This document shows positions 15,357 to 20,000 of a stretch of 20,000 bases of DNA, one piece after another. Each line of letters opens with the position of its first letter. Position 1 is the stretch's first letter. A program made the translations under genes and the position numbers. The stretch is taken from NCBI GenBank assembly GCA_009746045.1, contig RPFO01000034.1:3016181-3036180 (forward strand), in the 5' to 3' direction. The notes under the pieces are model-generated. The model ran no database searches and was not told the origin of the DNA. It saw only the letters and a program-made list of their open reading frames with translations. This DNA comes from Mesostigma viride. Taxonomy: Eukaryota > Streptophyta > Mesostigmatophyceae > Mesostigmatales > Mesostigmataceae.

Positions 15357-17243
15357 TTAGTTTCCCCCCCCCGCCCTCTCCCTCGCACCGGGCTGGCACA
15401 CGTCTACGTGCCCTGGCTGCGCTTCCTCCTTCACCTTCTCCTCCTCCTTCTCGTCCTTCACCTTGACCACCAACGGTTTGGCTTTGTAGGATGCCAACGC
15501 GGCTGCCATTTGCTCCAGTAGGGAGGCTGGGGTAGATTCCGCCTTGCTGCTAGCGCGGGCCCCCGCCTCCGCCCCCGCTCCCGCCCCTTCCCCTTCCCCT
15601 TCCCCTTCCCCTTCCCCTTCCCCTTCCCCTTCCCCTTCCCCTTCCCCTTCCCCTTCCCCTTCCCCTTCCCCTTCCCCTTCCCCTTCCCCTTCCCCTTCCC
15701 CTTCCCCTTCCCCTTCCCCTTCCCCTTCCCCTTCCCCTTCCCCTTCCCCTTCCCCTTCCCCTTCCCCTTCCCCTTCCCTTGCCCCTGGCCCCGGCCCCGG
15801 CCCCGCCCCCACCCCTGCCCGCGCCCCTGCCCCCACCCCTGCCCCCGCCCCTGCCCCTGCCCCTACCCCTGGCCCCCCTCCCTTCTCCACGAGTCTCCGC
15901 TTTGCATCCACAGGGACCGGCCTCCGTCGCCGCGGCAGACATGCAGCGACGACCAAGAAGGCGAGCCTAATGAAGGCATAGCCTATGAGGCGGGACTGAG
16001 CCGGTGCGCCGCGGGGGACGCTGGCCTTGTAAATCTTCTTGAGGAGCGCCGAGTCGATCAGGACGGCCGGCTGGGCGATGCCCTGCGCGACCTTGAGAAC
16101 GACAGGCACGCTTGGCAGGAAGGGTAGGGCCATGCAATTGCTGCCATCTGGCAGAAACAGTGCGCGGACATCGTCAGAAACAGGGTCCTCCTCGCTGTTG
16201 ACGACGCGCTCGACCAGGCTGAAAAAAGCCGAGTCCATGGGCGTAAGCATTTCCTTGCCCTCCAGCACAAAGTTGTTCATGAGGAAGGGAAGGATGCGCG
16301 GAGGCAGCGGGTTGAATGCAAAGCGGGGGTCAGTCAGGTTGAGCTTGGAGGCCAAGCGGATGGAGTTGAAGATGCCGAGCCAGTCAGGGAGCACGTTGTG
16401 GAGGAAGCCGTACACGGCGCTCGCCGAGAAGAAGTCCGGCTGGAAGCAGGGAAGGATGTAGTCGCAGGACATCACGAGGATCTGGTTCAGCACGCCCGCG
16501 CTTGGGCCAAAATCACAGATGATGTATTTGAGGTTGTGGACGCGGCCCACATGGTGCAGTGCGCGGCGGAACGCGGACAGCACGCGGAACGGCTCGATGC
16601 TGCCGCGCATGTGCATCATATGGCATGCGTTGTGGAAAGCAGTCTCCAGCAAGCTGAGATTGGGGTCCCCGGGAACGAGGAAGAGGCCTTCAGGGAACGT
16701 GGAATTCTCCTTGAAGTTGTCGTTGTTGTGCAGGTCGATAATGTCGGTGCCAATCTCCTTGTCATCCCTGGCATCTTCCCAAAGCGTCTTGACTGTGACG
16801 GGGAATTTCATGCAGCTGTCAACGTAGCCTTGCTTGGCGAGCTCCACGGGGTACTCGTAGGCTCCCGGATCAAGAAAAAAATGTTCGTACGATGGTAATC
16901 TTCCACGCAGCGCATCCGCCTCGTCCTCCATGTCTGAACTCGAGTCCTCGTCTTGAACCTCGCCATCATAGCTTATATAGCCTTCCTCCTCCTTGCCGTC
17001 GGTTTCTCCTACCGCCTTACTTCCGGGCTTGGGTTGAGGATTAAAGAAAAAGAAGGTGGACAAAGTGCACTGCGAGTCACAATCCACAAGCCCAACACGG
17101 TGGCCCTTTACTGCCAAAGCCGCCGCTAAATTCAATGAAATAGTAGTTTTTCCTACACCGCCCTTGTAAGCGAACGAGGCCAGGATCACGGGACTGTTCC
17201 GCAGGTCCTCAGAGCGAGGCCTTTTAAGCTCCCCTCGCATCAT
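15357..17243 (-). CDS. ParA-family (MinD/ParA-type) ATPase with Gly-Glu repeat tail
   Basis: An intronless 628-residue frame starts at the first ATG (17243; a second ATG follows at once). The open frame extends upstream to a stop but has no earlier ATG. Residues 27-34 are KGGVGKTT, the deviant Walker A of ParA/MinD ATPases with the signature first lysine. VDCDSQ (53-58) matches the switch-I VDxDPQ block. YIICDFGPSAG (about 240-250) is the Walker B region, with Asp244 and GP in place of the usual PP. An acidic insert lies at about 80-110. Beyond the ATPase core are a hydrophobic stretch (FIRLAFLVVAACL), an RRRR cluster, Gly-Ala repeats, about 32 Gly-Glu dipeptides (about 490-553) and a Lys/Glu-rich end. 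ParA ATPases dimerise on ATP, bind DNA and position plasmids, chromosomes or protein clusters. A nuclear copy suggests transfer from bacteria or an organelle; its role here is unknown. Confidence 0.85.
   Translation of the reverse strand: MMRGELKRPRSEDLRNSPVILASFAYKGGVGKTTISLNLAAALAVKGHRVGLVDCDSQCTLSTFFFFNPQPKPGSKAVGETDGKEEEGYISYDGEVQDEDSSSDMEDEADALRGRLPSYEHFFLDPGAYEYPVELAKQGYVDSCMKFPVTVKTLWEDARDDKEIGTDIIDLHNNDNFKENSTFPEGLFLVPGDPNLSLLETAFHNACHMMHMRGSIEPFRVLSAFRRALHHVGRVHNLKYIICDFGPSAGVLNQILVMSCDYILPCFQPDFFSASAVYGFLHNVLPDWLGIFNSIRLASKLNLTDPRFAFNPLPPRILPFLMNNFVLEGKEMLTPMDSAFFSLVERVVNSEEDPVSDDVRALFLPDGSNCMALPFLPSVPVVLKVAQGIAQPAVLIDSALLKKIYKASVPRGAPAQSRLIGYAFIRLAFLVVAACLPRRRRPVPVDAKRRLVEKGGGPGVGAGAGAGAGVGAGARAGVGAGPGPGPGAREGEGEGEGEGEGEGEGEGEGEGEGEGEGEGEGEGEGEGEGEGEGEGEGEGEGEGEGEGEGEGEGAGAGAEAGARASSKAESTPASLLEQMAAALASYKAKPLVVKVKDEKEEEKVKEEAQPGHVDVCQPGARERAGGGN
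15584..15775 (-). repeat. 6-bp minisatellite coding for Gly-Glu
   Basis: On the plus strand the unit is CCCCTT, about 32 copies without interruption; on the minus strand GGG GAA encodes Gly-Glu inside the ParA-family gene. The other frames give Pro-Ser or Arg-Gly runs, which explains the overlapping open frames. Copy number is likely to vary between strains, and 6-bp steps keep the frame. Confidence 0.92.
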
Positions 17244-17384
17244 CTCCAAGAAGTGACTGGCTATCAGTTGTAAAGCATGCAGCCCTTGCCAGGGCCAGCT
17301 CCCGGCGTAACGCGACAAGAGTACATCGTAAGCGAGCGGCCACCTGCTCGTCGGCGATCCGACGGCCAGGCCACCTTAACGATG

Positions 17385-17391
17385 TTTTATA
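17385..17391 (-). promoter_or_regulatory. TATA-like box upstream of the ParA-family gene
   Basis: TATAAAA on the minus strand lies about 140 bases before the ATG at 17243, so transcription would start roughly 110 bases before it. An in-frame stop lies between the box and the first ATG, which fits a 5' untranslated region. It is only a motif match. Confidence 0.3.
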
Positions 17392-18345
17392 ATTTCATCA
17401 GCTTACGCGCCAAGGCGATACTACGTTGCAGGTAAATGCTTGTCGGCAAAATTAATACCTAGTTCGTCCAACCTCGAAAATTACTACCTCAAGATCATGA
17501 ATTGCTACTGTAGCGGGATAAAGTAAGGTCACGGTCTACGCAAAGTTGAGCGCACGTGGCCGGTGGCCGTGAGCCCGTGACAGCGTGACCTACTGTAAGC
17601 CTACCCGAGTACCCGTGCATGGTCTCTCCCTGTCACGTTCATGGGCTCCTGGCGCACCTTCCTGGAATCAGGCCTAGGCATGGCGGGTGATTTTTAGTCA
17701 TGAGTTTACTCCTGGTTTACTGTAAAACTTTCCGGGTAAATGGGTACTTTCAGCAACCAATGGGAACGGGTGTTTCGTGCCACTCTTATAATGTTCGCCA
17801 CGGTCAGGCCATGGGTAATAATAATTATTTTTTTTTGAGACTATATCGTTAGGTAAAGGGTTACATGTACCTAATAGCCACCAGCTAGTTACCCAATGGC
17901 CAATAATGTGTAGTTGTGTACAGAATAATATGGTAGGTGATCTGTTTTTAGAAGGGAGCACTCGCATTTTGTGACCATGACTTCAGAACTCACCCCGGAT
18001 CAGAATCAGACCGGGGAATCGCCGCGCGCCTGGTTGCTAGCTACTCTAAACAGGCCGTAGACTTTCATCATGTAGCGGCGTATCCAGGATGGGATGTCTG
18101 CGTAAACCAGACTACCGCCTCCCAAATTCACGTGGGTAGGTACGGTTCTGTACGAATGTAGCCATGCCGTAAGTACGGGTAAAAGCTGTTAATAAATCCC
18201 TGTGCAAGAGAAAGCTGCTGACAGTGCAATGGGGCCCCGGCAGCCATAGCGGGAACGATATTCCGGAATTAACGGGGGCGGCATTAAATTAAAATTAAAC
18301 TATAACATGACACCGTTGGGAGATAATGTAGCACGTATTCCCTTG
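17392..18345. other. Intergenic, no gene recognised
   Basis: This lies between the ParA-family gene and the 3' end of the minus-strand LINE. An 89-codon minus-strand frame (17698-17967) is AT-rich, with no domain and a Lys/Asn/Tyr run over a poly-T tract, and I do not call it. No repeat larger than a few words was seen. Confidence 0.5.
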
Positions 18346-19264
18346 CTGGATGGATGGAGGTGGGTGAAGCCGCGAAACCGAACTAAGCTCACTCTAAGCT
18401 AATCTAGAACATCCTAACTACTCTACTAAGCAAAGCGCCCCTTCCTCCTGGGGGGGGGGGCTTGCCCACAGGGGCTGGCGTGTGAGCCTGGACAATCGTC
18501 TTCCACCTCTTCTTGTGCTGCATAGCAGTCCAAGCAAGAGAGAGGGAGGAAATGCGGCGTTCAAACTGGGCCGGGACCACTAGGTCGGCCAGCAACGGCT
18601 GTGTATAGTTCATGGCAGGTTTACCCAACTTTCTAGGAATGTCCTTGGGGCCAGGCCAGGTCAGGATATGCCGCCCTGGTTAGCCAAGCCGCTAGGGGCC
18701 GGCCAGACCGAGGTCGGTGTCTACCTGACTGGTGCGAGCAAGATGTCCTACGAATGCTATCAGGACGCTGCCTAATCTCGTCCGAAATGCGAGGCATACC
18801 CTCACACAAAGACTCTAAAGAGCTATGTGTGGAAAAACCTACGTTCAGGACCTGTCGAAGCATCATGGTAACCGTGCCGTCCAGCCGGATGGCCAGCGTG
18901 TCCGTGAGCGTCCATGCCTCGGCGCCACAGGTGAGCACCGTGAGGACCAGGACCTTGAAGAGCACGCGCTTGCGGCTCTCGCCCAGGTCCTTCGAGTTGG
19001 GCGAACGAAGGGGTTGAGCGAACGAAGCCTGGCCCAGGCCAGGCCGATGCGGATGCCCACATCGTCGGCGGTGTCGGGGAGCATGCCCCCCAGCAGTTTG
19101 AAGCGATCACGGAACTCGACCTCCTTCCCGTTGAGCAGCCGGGGCTTCGGCGCCGCCCCAACCACCACTGGCAGCCCCAATCACCATCGCCTCAGTTTTG
19201 ACACTAATCTCCAACCCCACCGCCCGCGCCTCCAAGCCCAGACAGTCCAACCAGGTCTGAATAT
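18346..19264 (-). pseudogene. LINE (non-LTR retrotransposon) 3' part, decayed
   Basis: Reading the minus strand, the blocks are DIQTWLDCLGLEARAVGLEI (post-motif C region), KEVEFRDRFKLLGGMLPD with DVGIRIGLAWARLRSLN (the common LINE F-K-Y-L-G and I-x-R-I pattern), VLFKVLVLTVLTCGAEAWTL (the L-x-Y-G-x-E-x-W-x-L pattern), LRQVLNVGF, ISDEIRQR and FVGHLART, ending with GKPAMNYTQPLLADLVVP to a stop at 18404. At least three frame changes (near 19170, 18970-19010 and 18770) make it inactive. After the stop the 3' region ends in a short CATC-type tail at about 18346-18362. It is 5'-truncated, as LINE copies usually are. The shared QTWLDCL block ties it to the plus-strand fragment at 12058-12800. Confidence 0.86.
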
Positions 19265-19560
19265 CTTTTCTTTCCTGCGAGCTGTCTTGACTCTTCTGCG
19301 TTGTCCATTGTTGGCCGATGACTGTAGGAGCACGCGTAAATTGACCGGACTTGCTATGGGTCAGGTCCGGATGGTGCGCTGTCGAGCGAGAGCCCATCAA
19401 GCACACGCTAGAAACTCGCTAGTGTTGGCTATGGTTACATACTTGTGTTGATGATGTTATTGTTCGCTCTTCGGCAGTCATTGCTGCCATGGCCATTGTG
19501 GCTGTCCTTGTGCTGCCTTGGCTGTCATGGCTGTCATGGCTTTCTGCTTTCATGGCTGTC
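19265..19560. other. No gene recognised
   Basis: LINE similarity fades upstream of 19264. From about 19480 the sequence passes into degenerate GGCTGTCATGGCTGTC-type repeats, which appear to be the ancestral, disordered edge of the following minisatellite. Confidence 0.5.
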
Positions 19561-19570
19561 CTTGCTGTCT

Positions 19571-20000
19571 TGGCTGGCATGGCTGGCATGGCTGGCATGG
19601 CTGGCATGGCTGGCATGGCTGGCATGGCTGGCATGGCTGGCATGGCTGGCATGGCTGGCATGGCTGGCATGGCTGGCATGGCTGGCATGGCTGGCATGGC
19701 TGGCATGGCTGGCATGGCTGGCGTGGCTGGCGTGGCTGGCGTGGCTGGCGTGGCTGGCGTGGCTGGCGTGGCTGGCGTGGCTGGCGTGGCTGGCGTGGCT
19801 GGCGTGGCTGGCGTGGCTGGCGTGGCTGGCGTGGCTGGCGTGGCTGGCGTGGCTGGCGTGGCTGGCGTGGCTGGCGTGGCTGGCGTGGCTGGCGTGGCTG
19901 GCGTGGCTGGCGTGGCTGGCGTGGCTGGCGTGGCTGGCGTGGCTGGCGTGGCTGGCGTGGCTGGCGTGGCTGGCGTGGCTGGCGTGGCTGGCGTGGCTGG
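19571..20000. repeat. 9-bp minisatellite in two variant blocks, runs off the window
   Basis: The unit is TGGCTGGCR. The first 16 copies have A (GGCATGG, variant base 19579 to 19714). The next 31 copies, to the window end, all have G (GGCGTGG, variant base 19723 to 19993). The change is abrupt and the variants are not mixed. The minus-strand frame encodes Met-Pro-Ala then Thr-Pro-Ala triplets and stays open to the window edge. The plus strand gives Leu-Ala-Trp in both blocks. Coding is possible only if the array lies in a gene beyond the window; I treat it as a satellite. Confidence 0.93.

Noticed and set aside
15544-15981. Plus-strand Pro-Ala/Pro-Ser repeat protein and minus-strand Arg-Gly frame
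   Set aside because: Both are alternative frames of the CCCCTT minisatellite. The ParA-family frame continues through it from a real domain, so it is preferred.
17244-17318. Upstream extension of the ParA-family frame starting with TTG
   Set aside because: TTG is not a normal eukaryotic start. The first ATG at 17243 is the better choice, and the upstream codons are likely 5' untranslated sequence.
19419-20000. Met-Pro-Ala/Thr-Pro-Ala repeat protein on the minus strand
   Set aside because: It is open only because the 9-bp repeat contains no stop. The unique part resembles decayed repeat, and no start or domain can be seen within the window.

Overview
This is eukaryotic nuclear DNA, dominated by transposable elements and simple repeats, with one convincing cellular gene. 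A microalga, perhaps a chlorophyte, is my best guess. The grounds are the mix of GC-rich genes, abundant micro- and minisatellites, and LTR and LINE elements in one window. No single sequence fixes the species, and there are no bacterial operons, rRNAs or tRNAs.

Positions 534-9428 form one structurally complete LTR retrotransposon. It has two 668-bp LTRs that differ at only three bases, 10-bp terminal inverted repeats (TGTTACGTCC/GGACGTAACA), a 5-bp target duplication (GGTAC at 529-533 and 9429-9433), a primer-binding-site candidate and a G-rich polypurine tract. Inside, in order, are: a leader with degenerate short repeats; a small ORF broken by one frameshift that carries a domain resembling the N-terminal hybrid-binding domain of RNase H1 (also called viroplasmin-like); a frameshifted Gag with polyglutamine and a CCHC zinc knuckle; and a broken aspartic protease with DTGAS. 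The remaining 3.4 kb has no reverse transcriptase, RNase H or integrase that I can recognise. It holds AT-rich patches, tandem duplications and a set of three hairpins with compensating base changes. The element looks recently inserted but non-autonomous.

Positions 9429-11755 are mostly non-coding, with a possible small minus-strand gene at 9753-10115 and a GC-rich tandem repeat ending in a palindrome. At 11756-11885 there is a candidate isolated exon. At 12058-12800 lies a decayed LINE reverse transcriptase (plus strand). The 3' part of a related LINE lies on the minus strand at 18346-19264. Between them, 13131-13890 is a repeat family built around GATG microsatellites, and the LINE 3' end has the same kind of tail.

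The clearest host gene is on the minus strand at 15357-17243: a 628-residue ParA-family ATPase with an intact deviant Walker A motif and a long Gly-Glu repeat tail. A less certain minus-strand gene, possibly multi-exon, lies just downstream at 14485-15271. The window ends inside a 9-bp minisatellite made of two sharply separated sequence variants.
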